The notes beneath the pieces are model-generated. The model was not told the origin of the DNA. It searched no databases and saw only the letters and a list, made by a program, of their open reading frames with translations. A program made the translations under genes and the position numbers. From the NCBI GenBank assembly GCA_016212045.1, contig JACRHO010000114.1, forward strand, positions 1 to 41,005: a stretch of 41,005 bases of DNA, in the 5' to 3' direction. Each line of letters starts with the position of its first letter. Positions within the stretch are counted from its first letter, which is position 1. Of this stretch, positions 24,574 through 33,133 are shown one piece after another. The DNA comes from Candidatus Omnitrophota bacterium. Lineage in GTDB: Bacteria > Omnitrophota > Gorgyraeia > Gygaellales > Profunditerraquicolaceae.

Positions 24574-25976
24574 TTATTAATACTATCCTTTGTTAAATCT
24601 AATCCAGACGGATTGAATACATAGATTAAGCCAATACTGGAAAAAACTAAAACAACTGGGGTAACGATATCTCTAAATCTAAAAATTGTTCCGATATTAG
24701 CTCCAGTGATAGCTAAAGCCGATGCAATTATAAAAAAATATAGAAATAAAATTGAAGCCTGTCTTAATCTATATCTAACTGATATTAGAGCCCCTATAGC
24801 AAAGAAGGGCATTAAGAAATACCAAAGAAGCATTTGCGGCATAGTTAAAAATATGGATTTACTATGTATGAACCGCCAAGGAAATGGTTCTAAAAGCATA
24901 TGCGTCCAGGCCTTACTAAGCACCGTTAAAAATTCAAGATATCCCATATTTAATTTAACGGGCTGCTCAGTGGACAAGAACTGGTAATATATGCCACCCT
25001 CTGAAATTGTTCCCTGATAAAAAACAATGGCCTTCTGGAGCATGCTGGAAAAAAGTAGATATAGATTCTCTTTAAATATCAAAATAAAAAATAGCGAAGC
25101 TAACGACGATACCGCGATGAAAAAAAACCGTTTCTTTCTATACAGATTCAATATAAATACTAATAAGAAATATAATAATACTATGATGACGTTTAGATAA
25201 ATAAACTCTATATAAGCCCTACGTATAGAAAACTGGGCTAAAATCGACAGCGATATCAAAATCAGATAATAAAATCGCTTTGTGCTATGAAATTTGATAG
25301 CTGACCAAATCATAAGATAGGCCAGAAATATAAGGCTTGTTTCTTTAAGATTGGTTATAGACCAAAAAAACATAGATGGCCAAAAAGCGACTAATATACT
25401 CGAGAGCACGGCAGGCTTTTTGCCAAAAATGTTTCTCACAATGGAATATATCAGTATTGCAATCAAGGCTCCCAGAAGGCAATTGATAAATCTTGATGCA
25501 ATGGGGCTGTAACCGAATAGAGTAAAGAATGTAGCCAATAAATAAATGTATCCTGTTGCACCATAAGGATTAGTAACCATGGCCTCTATTGTAATTGGAT
25601 GCATGGGTTTATTTAACCAATACATACTATTAAACAAGCCGCGCAGGGTATAATATCCGCTGTCATCAACGAGGTAGGGCGTAGAATAATCGGGATAGCC
25701 CATATGCGCATAATTTAATATCTTTCCGATATATATAGCAATAAACATAGACAATAAACTAACAATTATTCTTGAGCTTAAGGCTATGCTGAAAAGTAAC
25801 GAAAGAAACCTGCGTTCATCATTTTCGCCAATGCGGTTTATAAAAAATAATACTAACAAAGCGACAGAAAATATAAATACACTACCCGGAGAAAAAAATA
25901 GCAATAAACCCAAAATAAAACCCAGCAATATAACCATAGTATTCTTATTTTGAGAATATGTAATTGAGTTAATCAT
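24570..25976 (-). CDS. GT-C fold membrane glycosyltransferase (PMT_2/GT39-like)
   Basis: The 468-residue product is polytopic, with about ten hydrophobic segments. The first outer loop carries Asp104-Asp105 in YLVDDSGYYTLRG, the place and pattern of the GT-C catalytic acid. VTNPYGATGYIYLLATFF follows, then a second loop with TNLKETSLIFLAYL, which is typical of the group. A role as Wzy polymerase is possible but the acidic loop argues for a glycosyltransferase. It overlaps the upstream GT2 gene by 8 bases. It would use a polyprenyl-phosphate sugar in the periplasm. Sugar unknown. Confidence 0.75.
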   Translation of the reverse strand: MINSITYSQNKNTMVILLGFILGLLLFFSPGSVFIFSVALLVLFFINRIGENDERRFLSLLFSIALSSRIIVSLLSMFIAIYIGKILNYAHMGYPDYSTPYLVDDSGYYTLRGLFNSMYWLNKPMHPITIEAMVTNPYGATGYIYLLATFFTLFGYSPIASRFINCLLGALIAILIYSIVRNIFGKKPAVLSSILVAFWPSMFFWSITNLKETSLIFLAYLMIWSAIKFHSTKRFYYLILISLSILAQFSIRRAYIEFIYLNVIIVLLYFLLVFILNLYRKKRFFFIAVSSLASLFFILIFKENLYLLFSSMLQKAIVFYQGTISEGGIYYQFLSTEQPVKLNMGYLEFLTVLSKAWTHMLLEPFPWRFIHSKSIFLTMPQMLLWYFLMPFFAIGALISVRYRLRQASILFLYFFIIASALAITGANIGTIFRFRDIVTPVVLVFSSIGLIYVFNPSGLDLTKDSINK

Positions 25977-27006
25977 TATAAACTAATTTTCTTGCGTTAA
26001 TTCCGAACTTCTTAAATAAATCTAGGAATTCCTTATTATTTATTTTTCTTTTGTGCATTAAACCGCGGCGCTTAGTGAACAATCCGGGGATTTTTATCAA
26101 AAAAGAAAAGTAAGCACTAAAAAGAATGATAATTGTTGCGGGAAGCGAAATCTTGTTGATAAACTTCTTAGCGGCGCCCTTATTTTTAAAGACCGACACT
26201 AGTTGCAGTGTATATCTTAGGCCTGTATAAAAAATAGTGCTCATTAAAAAAGAAACGGGATAACATTTAAATATAATACATAGCCTATTTCTTTCCGTAA
26301 AATATAATTTAATGCTAGAGTACTGCCCTCCTGTCTGCGATATCTTATGGTAAATTATGGCCTTAGGCACATAGATGGCCTTCCAATTCATCATACGGGC
26401 CCTTAAACCTAAATCGGTGTCTTCAACGTAGGCAAAGAAGTCTGAATCAAAAAGCCCAACCTCATTTAGCATCTTCCTTTTATATAAAGCGCCGCAACCC
26501 GGAGGCGATATCGTCTCATCTATGGTCTCGTATTGCCCAATATCTATTTCGAACCTTCCCCTTGCCTGGCTTAAGCCATCCTTATAAATAAGATGTCCCG
26601 TTCCGTCGATAATGCGCGGATTATAATAATTTAAGAGCTTTGCAGCGCACATGCCAATTTTGTCTTCGGTTCTGGCGGCAAGAATAAGTTGCTCAATACA
26701 TTCCCTATCTGTTTTGGTGTCGTTATTGACGAGTATGATAAATTCTCCTGAGGACTCTTCTATCCCTATATTATTCCCTTGGGCAAAGCCAGTATTATTA
26801 TTATTTTTTATCAGTTTTATCCGGCTGGCGTATTTTTCTTTAACTAACTTGCAGGAGTTATCGCTAGAGCCGTTGTCTACTAGAATTAACTCAATATCCC
26901 TGTAAGTTTGCACCAGAAGAGAATCTAAACATTCTTCTAATAAATGCGCTCCATTATAATTAACTACCACCACCGAAGCTAGGCCTTTTCTGGCATCTTT
27001 AATCAT
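25969..27006 (-). CDS. Family 2 glycosyltransferase, rhamnosyltransferase-like
   Basis: A GT2 enzyme with ASVVVVNYNGAHLL, IELILVDNGSSDNS and the metal-binding VNNDTKTD, followed by ISPPGCGALYKRKML and DSDFFAYVEDTDLGLRA, the pattern of the WbbL/rhamnosyltransferase-like group with the ED acid near residue 200. The C-terminal 90 residues include hydrophobic segments, so it is membrane-attached. I chose ATG 27006 (345 residues) because ATGATTAA overlaps the stop of the GT-C gene by 8 bases; a GTG at 27042 would give 12 more residues but has a 44-base overlap. It adds a sugar to the lipid-linked chain from a nucleotide donor. Confidence 0.87.
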   Translation of the reverse strand: MIKDARKGLASVVVVNYNGAHLLEECLDSLLVQTYRDIELILVDNGSSDNSCKLVKEKYASRIKLIKNNNNTGFAQGNNIGIEESSGEFIILVNNDTKTDRECIEQLILAARTEDKIGMCAAKLLNYYNPRIIDGTGHLIYKDGLSQARGRFEIDIGQYETIDETISPPGCGALYKRKMLNEVGLFDSDFFAYVEDTDLGLRARMMNWKAIYVPKAIIYHKISQTGGQYSSIKLYFTERNRLCIIFKCYPVSFLMSTIFYTGLRYTLQLVSVFKNKGAAKKFINKISLPATIIILFSAYFSFLIKIPGLFTKRRGLMHKRKINNKEFLDLFKKFGINARKLVYND

Positions 27007-28279
27007 ATATAGAATCTCTGGATAATCTAACCAAGGGAACACAGGCGAATATAATCAGATACGGTAATGCCGGAATACTTAAACGGGTCTCGGAAATAAA
27101 AACCATATGCAATAAAGTGAAATAAAATAATACCGAGTAAATGGGTAACAGTTTTTTCCAATTCTTGCGGCATAATACCATACCAATAATGCCGAATAAA
27201 AATATACCTACTGAAAAGGCCAGTACAAATAATTTCCAAAACAAAACGAATCTATATTCTTTGATTATATTAATATCTTTAAGAAAACTCGAGAAAGGTA
27301 TGTTCGTTCTATACAATCCGCTGTAGCTGCCTACCCATAGTTTTATTATTTTCTTTGGGAAAAAACTAATATAGCGAAAAGGATGATCTTTGATATTATT
27401 TATGGCCATCTTGAATAAAATCCTCTGGCGTTCGGCATGAAATTCCCTGTTATCCATTCCTTTTTCTAGCGAGTAGATATATATACTCTTCGTAAATTTT
27501 GATAATTCATCTTTGAGCTTAGGATTATCCTGATCGGCATTGCCTTCGCTAAAACTACTTACCCATAATACCCCTGCTCCACCGTCTATAAGAAACGGAT
27601 TAAAAGAACGGCCGTATAATATATAATTTCTTATATTGAATAATGCCCCTAAAATAATAATCGTAGATATAAACACTAATGTTGCCTTAAAAGCATATAA
27701 TTTACTTCTATAAAAGATAAATAGGCCTAAAATAATGAGTAGGGGTAATAATACCGGTGTTAATCTAAATTGCATACTTATCGTTAAAAAGACAGCTGAG
27801 ATAAAATAATATTTTAGCGATGACTTTTTCATAGCCATGACTAGAAAAAATACAGCACAGGCAAATAAAAACGTAAACATGCTCTCTGATATAAGATGGC
27901 TGGATACAATAAAAAGGCCCGGATGAAAAACTGAAAATATGGCTGAATAAAACCCTACCCGTTGATTAAATAAATCTTTGCCTATTCTATAAACTATAAT
28001 GCAGGTTAAGGACATAAAAATTGCCTGTATTATTTTTGCTGCCAAAACTGAATGCCCAAATATCAGATAGACTAGCGCTAAAAATGCAACAAATCCCTGT
28101 TTAAACCCCTGCTCAATATCCTCAAGGCCTGCGGCTGTATGTGTAATTTTCTGCGTCAGGTATACCGCTACCCTATCATACATAATCGCATCTTGCTCTA
28201 GGGGAATTTTTAAAGCAAAGATAACTATTAACTGCAATATGAAAGACAATAAAAATATAAAAATAATCCGCAGTTTCAT
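26999..28279 (-). CDS. GT-C fold membrane glycosyltransferase (PMT_2/GT39-like)
   Basis: A polytopic protein of 426 residues from ATG 28279, with about ten hydrophobic segments. The first outer loop has LKIPLEQDAIMYDRVA with acidic residues Glu28, Asp30 and Asp35, as in GT39-type enzymes, followed by GFVAFLALVYLIFGHS and a long run of membrane segments. The ATG gives a 4-base ATGA overlap with the upstream polyprenyl-phosphate-sugar synthase-like GT2; a TTG at 28330 would be 17 residues longer but is unlikely. The pairing suggests that the GT2 makes the lipid donor and this enzyme uses it on the other side of the membrane. Acceptor unknown. Confidence 0.78.
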   Translation of the reverse strand: MKLRIIFIFLLSFILQLIVIFALKIPLEQDAIMYDRVAVYLTQKITHTAAGLEDIEQGFKQGFVAFLALVYLIFGHSVLAAKIIQAIFMSLTCIIVYRIGKDLFNQRVGFYSAIFSVFHPGLFIVSSHLISESMFTFLFACAVFFLVMAMKKSSLKYYFISAVFLTISMQFRLTPVLLPLLIILGLFIFYRSKLYAFKATLVFISTIIILGALFNIRNYILYGRSFNPFLIDGGAGVLWVSSFSEGNADQDNPKLKDELSKFTKSIYIYSLEKGMDNREFHAERQRILFKMAINNIKDHPFRYISFFPKKIIKLWVGSYSGLYRTNIPFSSFLKDINIIKEYRFVLFWKLFVLAFSVGIFLFGIIGMVLCRKNWKKLLPIYSVLFYFTLLHMVFISETRLSIPALPYLIIFACVPLVRLSRDSIYD

Positions 28280-28959
28280 TCTATTCTGCATCTTGCTATA
28301 GCTAATAACGAATGTATACCGGCTGTCCAATGCAGTTTTTTGCCTTCTTTTTTATTTCTGGGTGCATAACTAATCGGCACCTCCAATATCTTTATGTCTT
28401 TTTTAAGGATGCGCGCGGTGAATTCAGCATCAAAGTCAAAGCCATTACACATAAATTCCATATTTTTTATTACATTGGTCCTGAAAACTTTATAACAGGT
28501 CTCTATATCTGTAAGCTGAGTCCTAAATAAAAAATTCGCTGTATGAGTCAAGAATCTATTCCCTAGATAATTTATGAGGCTAGCCTTTCCTTTCCCCCAA
28601 AAAAACCGAGAACCATAAACTACGTCGCTTCTTTCTTCTAAAATCGGCCTTAATAATAGCGGATAATCAAAAGGGTCTACCTCTAAGTCGGCATCCTGGA
28701 TTATTATGATATCGCCTGTGGCCTGAGCAAAACCCAGCCTTAAGGCATAGCCCTTGCCCTTTCTTTTTGTTTCAAAAATTAGCTTCGTGTTTTCGTCTTC
28801 CATACTGCTTAAGATATCCCTTGTTCCGTCAGTTGAACACCCATCTATAATGATTATTTCTTTTTGCAGGGGTAAATTTACCTGGCGAATTTTTTCCAAA
28901 ACCCGCAATAAATTATCTTTCTCATTATAAACCGCTATAACTATAGAGAGTTTATACAT
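28276..28959 (-). CDS. Family 2 glycosyltransferase, polyprenyl-phosphate sugar synthase (DPM1-like)
   Basis: The 227-residue enzyme is a short DPM1-type GT2: KLSIVIAVYNEKDNL, IIIIDGCSTDGTRDI, and IIQDADLEVDP as the metal-binding motif (about residues 91-101). GYALRLGFAQATGDI precedes it, and FWGKGKASLINYLGN follows. It lacks C-terminal membrane segments. It should move a sugar from a nucleotide donor to polyprenyl phosphate on the cytoplasmic side. The gene is 1 base after the DegT-like dehydratase gene and overlaps the GT-C gene by 4 bases, so a donor/user pair is likely. Sugar not known. Confidence 0.88.
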   Translation of the reverse strand: MYKLSIVIAVYNEKDNLLRVLEKIRQVNLPLQKEIIIIDGCSTDGTRDILSSMEDENTKLIFETKRKGKGYALRLGFAQATGDIIIIQDADLEVDPFDYPLLLRPILEERSDVVYGSRFFWGKGKASLINYLGNRFLTHTANFLFRTQLTDIETCYKVFRTNVIKNMEFMCNGFDFDAEFTARILKKDIKILEVPISYAPRNKKEGKKLHWTAGIHSLLAIARCRIE

Positions 28960-28960
28960 C

Positions 28961-30172
28961 TTAGTTATTTTTTAATAAAAAAACTTTTATGAGATTAAGC
29001 ACATAATCTAACTCTTTCTGACCCATTTCCTGATGGATGCCGATATGTAAGCCGTTATCACCTATATATTCCGCATTAGGAAAGTCGCCGAGTTTGTAAC
29101 CCAGATATTTAAAGCCAGGGCACTGTGTAGGCATGGATAAAAATAGACTTCGGCTATCAATGCCGTGCTTTTCCAGAAAATATACAAATTTATCCCTGGT
29201 AAATTTAGCTTCTTTCCCAAGAATTATCGCAAAGGCATGGGGACCGATTTGTTCATTCGGTTCTTCTCTAATGGTATAAAGATAGGGTTGAAATTCTCTG
29301 AATTTTTCCATTAAATAAGTAAGATTTTTACGCCGTTTCTTTAATATGGCAGGGTAGATATCCAAATTGCCTAAGCCAACAGCAGCCTCCAGCTCATTCA
29401 TTTTGCTGGAAAAGCCGATGCGCTCAAAGATAAATCTAATATCCCGGTTATCGCCATATTTAAATCTTTTAGCGCAATAGCTAGAAGCAGTATTTAATAC
29501 ACACGTATTGCATTTGCAGGCCCGGCCATGCGCCCTTAAAGACCTAAGAATTTCTGCAAAATCTGACCTATCTGTAACAACTATGCCTCCCTCTCCTGTT
29601 GTAATCATATGCGCCACATATAAACTAAATGCCGCCATATCCGCTAATCTACCTACGGCTTTACCTTTATATATTGCACCGTATGCTTCTGCTGCATCTT
29701 CAATTACAAAGAGCTTATATTTTTTTGCAATCCTATTTATCGTATCCATATCAGCGGGTTTGCCCATAAGATGCACAGGCATTATAGCCCGCGTTTTTTG
29801 AGTAATTACCTCTTCTATCCTTGAAGCATCTATATTCAGTGTCTGCCTTTCAACGTCTACAAAAACCGGCCTAAATCCTGCCTGCAAAACCGCATTGCCT
29901 GTGGCTACAAAAGACAAAGCCGGGATAATAATCTCATCTTGCCTCTTGGCGCCGAAATCATAAAGCACAGCCAAGGCCAAAGCATCTGCATCCGTACCAG
30001 AACTTAAAGCCACTGCCTCTGTTGTACCAATAAGGCGGGCAAATTTCTCCTCAAATTCCCTGACATACTTACCTGCTGAAATACGATTCTTCGCCAAGGC
30101 CTGAAGAATAAGCCTTTCTGCTTTTTTAGTAACCGACACTGTCCCAAAATTTATTCTAATTTTATTTTTCAT
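28961..30172 (-). CDS. DegT-fold NDP-4-keto-6-deoxysugar 3-dehydratase-like (RfbH/ColD-type), His replaces PLP Lys
   Basis: The 403-residue protein has the DegT fold, but the PLP lysine position is His188 in FSLYVAHMITTGEGG. The same change marks ColD and RfbH/E1, which remove the C3 hydroxyl of 4-keto-6-deoxy sugars instead of aminating. Asp159 (VIEDA) for the pyridine nitrogen is kept. Downstream, Cys219, Cys221, Cys224 and Cys233 lie next to AKRFKYG, in the place where RfbH binds a [2Fe-2S] cluster. I therefore infer a 3-deoxygenase for a 3,6-dideoxy sugar. RfbH-type enzymes need a reductase partner (E3), which is not in this window. Spacing to neighbours is 1 base downstream and a 4-base overlap upstream. 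It may be misannotated elsewhere as an aminotransferase. Confidence 0.82.
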   Translation of the reverse strand: MKNKIRINFGTVSVTKKAERLILQALAKNRISAGKYVREFEEKFARLIGTTEAVALSSGTDADALALAVLYDFGAKRQDEIIIPALSFVATGNAVLQAGFRPVFVDVERQTLNIDASRIEEVITQKTRAIMPVHLMGKPADMDTINRIAKKYKLFVIEDAAEAYGAIYKGKAVGRLADMAAFSLYVAHMITTGEGGIVVTDRSDFAEILRSLRAHGRACKCNTCVLNTASSYCAKRFKYGDNRDIRFIFERIGFSSKMNELEAAVGLGNLDIYPAILKKRRKNLTYLMEKFREFQPYLYTIREEPNEQIGPHAFAIILGKEAKFTRDKFVYFLEKHGIDSRSLFLSMPTQCPGFKYLGYKLGDFPNAEYIGDNGLHIGIHQEMGQKELDYVLNLIKVFLLKNN

Positions 30173-31710
30173 CTTATCATTTTATAATTGCGGTAGAAGA
30201 TTCTTTTTCTTAATATGCGCGCAATGTCAAGCTCAGGGGCAAAGGTATAGTGTTTATTCCTAAGTTTAAATCTCTCAAAGGCGCTGATCGGTTTAAAGAA
30301 TAATTTTAAAATAAAGCGCATAAAATTATTTTCTACTCCTTCTATGGCATTGTGCGCACTATTACCCAAAATACTCATATAGGTAATATTACCGATCTTT
30401 TTCCTATCAGAATTGTTAAACCAGGGCATCTTGCGCCCTTCTCTATCATAATCATCAAAAACCCAATTAATCCATTCAGGTAAACTCTGCGGCGCTCTTA
30501 ATCCCATCTTCACAGATAAGTCATAAAGCGGCGTTCCGGGAAAAGCAGTATATCCTCCTATCACTTCAAATTGTGCCTGCGGATTATCTTTTTTGAGCTT
30601 GACAAAAAGATCTATGGTTTGGTGGATATCATCGAATGTCTCAGTAGGAAACCCAATCATTAAAGCGAATGCCGGAATTATACCCAGGCGCCTTGCCTTA
30701 AGGTTAGCCTTTAAGGTATCTTCCCTGTAAATTCCCTTCTGCATCAAATCCAGAATTCTATTTGACCCTGATTCTGCACCAAACTTTAAGGTGTTGGCTC
30801 CGCTTCTTTTTAGCATAATAATCTGTTCATCGCTAGAAAGGTTAAAAACGTCAACGCGGGTGCCTGAGGTATACCACTTTATTTTATATCTAGAATTTAC
30901 TATGCCTTCGCATATTTGATAGGTTCTATTACGGTCAATATAAAACTCGTCATCCCTTATCCAGATGCCATCAAGATTAAATCTTTTTACAGGCTCCAAT
31001 ATCCGCTCCTCCAAAGATTTCTTTACTGACATTGCCCGCCATTTTCGTTGCCGCAAGGTAGCGCTAGAGCAGAATCCGCATTGGAAAGGACACCCCCTGC
31101 TTGTCTGCCCAATATCTAAACTGCGCTTAATTTTCTTAATATAGAAATCTCTGTGGATATAACTTTCAACATCAATCAAATGCCAAGGAACAGGTAAAAG
31201 GGTTTCCACGTCAAGTAGTGGACGACTGGCGGTCAGTATAGTTTTTTCGGCTTCCTTAAAGGCTATCCCTTTCACATCGTTTAATCGCCTCATCCCTCGA
31301 AAGGCCTCAACTAATTCCATAAAGGTTATGTCTCCTTCGCCGATACAAACTACATCTACATATTCACTTTCTAAGGTTTGCTCAGGTACTGTAGAAGGAT
31401 GCGCACCTCCCCAGACAATCGGAATCTCGCCATTAGAGGCATTTCTTACTACCTTGGCTATCTCTAAGGCAAAATAAATTTGGGTTCCCGTCATACTTGA
31501 GATCCCTACGCAGATAGGTTTTCTCTGCAGATACTCCTGCAAATGCCTAAGCCAAAAAGGGTCTACCCTCTGATCGATTATCTTTACCTGATAACTCTTC
31601 TGTTCTAACGGCGCTGCCAAGGTTAAAACGGCATGAGGAGGAGCAACGGTTGCCCCGAAATCTATACCGGTCTTGGGATAAACCAATATAACATCTGCGT
31701 CTTGCCTCAT
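30169..31710 (-). CDS. Cobalamin-binding-type radical SAM protein
   Basis: A 513-residue protein with an N-terminal B12-like fold (about residues 1-145) and a radical SAM core. The cluster cysteines are Cys207, Cys211 and Cys214 in TSRGCPFQCGFC. The B12 signatures SxL and GG are partly kept (GISSMT, VWGGAHPS), but IIDQRVDPF replaces DxHxxG. The C-terminal 120 residues contain a WINWVFDDYD segment and end in a basic tail. It overlaps the upstream GT2 and the downstream dehydratase-like gene by 4 bases each. Being next to a 3-deoxygenase-like enzyme, a C-methylation or deoxygenation role on the same sugar is conceivable, but this is inference. Confidence 0.85.
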   Translation of the reverse strand: MRQDADVILVYPKTGIDFGATVAPPHAVLTLAAPLEQKSYQVKIIDQRVDPFWLRHLQEYLQRKPICVGISSMTGTQIYFALEIAKVVRNASNGEIPIVWGGAHPSTVPEQTLESEYVDVVCIGEGDITFMELVEAFRGMRRLNDVKGIAFKEAEKTILTASRPLLDVETLLPVPWHLIDVESYIHRDFYIKKIKRSLDIGQTSRGCPFQCGFCSSATLRQRKWRAMSVKKSLEERILEPVKRFNLDGIWIRDDEFYIDRNRTYQICEGIVNSRYKIKWYTSGTRVDVFNLSSDEQIIMLKRSGANTLKFGAESGSNRILDLMQKGIYREDTLKANLKARRLGIIPAFALMIGFPTETFDDIHQTIDLFVKLKKDNPQAQFEVIGGYTAFPGTPLYDLSVKMGLRAPQSLPEWINWVFDDYDREGRKMPWFNNSDRKKIGNITYMSILGNSAHNAIEGVENNFMRFILKLFFKPISAFERFKLRNKHYTFAPELDIARILRKRIFYRNYKMIR

Positions 31711-32384
31711 AATCCCACCGTCCCTTTAATAAATTCCTTTAGAATTATAAAAAGTTCGCATGTCCCATTCACCAATGGCCTCATCTTACGTTCCCCGCTA
31801 ATCCTCTTTGGCTCATCTCCCGGTATCTCGCCTACCTTGAGCTTTCTTTTAGTTGCACGTAGCAATAGCAACGTACCCCAGCTTGGGGTCGTAGTATATA
31901 TTCCCAACTCTTTGACTATTTTCTTTCTGAAGCCTCGATACATAACCAATAAATCTGTATATTTTGTCCTAAACAAAAGGTTGACTAAGGCAGTAAACAT
32001 CCAGTTGCCAAATGCAGTCAACCAATCATCGTCATAACTCTTGGCATCCCCTAGATAACGTGATACCGTAACTAAGTCAAAACCTTCGTTAATCTTACTA
32101 ACCAATTCCGGTATCTTCTCGGGTAGGCTATTCCCGTCTGGGCTAAAAGTAATCACTATATCCGCAGTCACTTTATCCATGACCTCGGTAAATGCAGTCC
32201 CTAGACCCGGCCCTTTTTGTCTAAAAATAGAATGCCCCTCTTTCTGGGCATACTCAAATGTGCCATCGGTTGATCCTCCGTCAACAATAATTAACTCATC
32301 ATACCACTCTCTTTTTATCTGAGGCATAATTGCTTTCATTCCTTCTACTTCATCCAAGGTAAAAATTACTAGAGCAACTCCCAT
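31707..32384 (-). CDS. Family 2 glycosyltransferase, DPM1-like
   Basis: A 225-residue GT-A protein: GVALVIFTLDEVEGM, ELIIVDGGSTDGT, and TFSPDGNSLPEKI as a variant of the metal-binding motif. The remainder (FGNWMFTALVNLLFRTKYTD) matches the soluble DPM1-like GT2 enzymes. I chose ATG 32384 because a perfect AGGAGG lies 7 bases upstream; a GTG one codon earlier has a spacing of only 4. It follows the nucleotidyltransferase gene after 11 bases. It probably charges polyprenyl phosphate with a sugar, perhaps the one activated by the HddA/HddC-like pair just upstream. Confidence 0.82.
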   Translation of the reverse strand: MGVALVIFTLDEVEGMKAIMPQIKREWYDELIIVDGGSTDGTFEYAQKEGHSIFRQKGPGLGTAFTEVMDKVTADIVITFSPDGNSLPEKIPELVSKINEGFDLVTVSRYLGDAKSYDDDWLTAFGNWMFTALVNLLFRTKYTDLLVMYRGFRKKIVKELGIYTTTPSWGTLLLLRATKRKLKVGEIPGDEPKRISGERKMRPLVNGTCELFIILKEFIKGTVGL

Positions 32385-32395
32385 CACCTGTCCTC

Positions 32396-33133
32396 CTAGG
32401 GAAGATGTTTTTTTAAAAAACTATCTGTCAACTTATACCTCTCGGGCGTACCTATATCAATAAATGCCGCTCTCGTCGGATATCCATAAACTTTATTTTT
32501 CTTAACTAGGTAAGGAAAAAATTCTGTCTCCAGAGAAAATTTACGCTTTTTGGGTATTAAGCTCAGCATCTTACGGCTAAAAATATAAAATCCTGCACTG
32601 ATATAGCACTTACGCCTCGCCTTCTTTTTCTCTTCAAATGCAATTATTCTTCCGGATTGATTTAACTTTACCATTCCACAATCAGCATTCCTTTTTGACT
32701 CTTTAACCACAATTAAGATGTCTGGCCTCTTATAAGAATATGAATCCAGCATTGATTTCAAATTGACTTTAAGAAATGAATCACCGTTTAAAAGAATAAA
32801 ATCCTGACTTTTAATCAGGGATTCTGCATTCTTTAATGCCCCTGCTGTTCCTAGGGGACTATTCTCTTGTGAAAAGATAATTTCTAATCGGTCTGCTTTA
32901 AAATTATATCTTTTAATCAGATGCCCCTTGTAGCCGGTACATAGAATAAAACGCCTGAATCCGAACTTAGCTAAATAACTAATCAGGAGTTTTAAAAATG
33001 GCCCTCCTCTGACAGGCGCCATCGGTTTTGGGCGGTCGTTTATTACGGACCTTAAGCGCCTGCCTTCTCCGCCGCATAAAATGACGACGTCTATCTTGGT
33101 CGGCTTCAACATCTTAGAATTATTAGAAGCCAT
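32396..33133 (-). CDS. hddC: Sugar-1-phosphate nucleotidyltransferase (HddC-like)
   Basis: A 245-residue nucleotidyltransferase with VVILCGGEGRRLR (16-28), the DRPKPMAPVRG signature for substrate and metal (33-43), and LLNGDSFLKVNL. It resembles HddC, which makes GDP-D-glycero-alpha-D-manno-heptose from heptose-1-phosphate and GTP. The upstream HddA-like kinase overlaps it by 11 bases, as in known heptose operons, which supports the call. GDP rather than another nucleotide is inferred from this pairing. GmhA isomerase and GmhB phosphatase, needed for the full route, are not in the window. Confidence 0.75.
   Translation of the reverse strand: MASNNSKMLKPTKIDVVILCGGEGRRLRSVINDRPKPMAPVRGGPFLKLLISYLAKFGFRRFILCTGYKGHLIKRYNFKADRLEIIFSQENSPLGTAGALKNAESLIKSQDFILLNGDSFLKVNLKSMLDSYSYKRPDILIVVKESKRNADCGMVKLNQSGRIIAFEEKKKARRKCYISAGFYIFSRKMLSLIPKKRKFSLETEFFPYLVKKNKVYGYPTRAAFIDIGTPERYKLTDSFLKKHLP

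Noticed and set aside
24570..25976. Wzy O-antigen polymerase
   Set aside because: The first outer loop has the Asp-Asp signature and later segments typical of GT39-like GT-C enzymes; I saw no Wzy-like large outer loop. Not fully excluded.
27007..27042. GTG start for the GT2 gene
   Set aside because: ATG at 27006 gives a standard 8-base overlap with the preceding stop, while GTG at 27042 forces a 44-base overlap.
28280..28330. TTG start for the GT-C gene
   Set aside because: ATG at 28279 gives a 4-base ATGA overlap and begins directly with the first membrane segment; the TTG would add 17 residues of no clear role.
28961..30172. Ordinary DegT aminotransferase
   Set aside because: The PLP lysine position is His188 and an RfbH-like cysteine group follows, so a dehydratase-type reaction is more likely.
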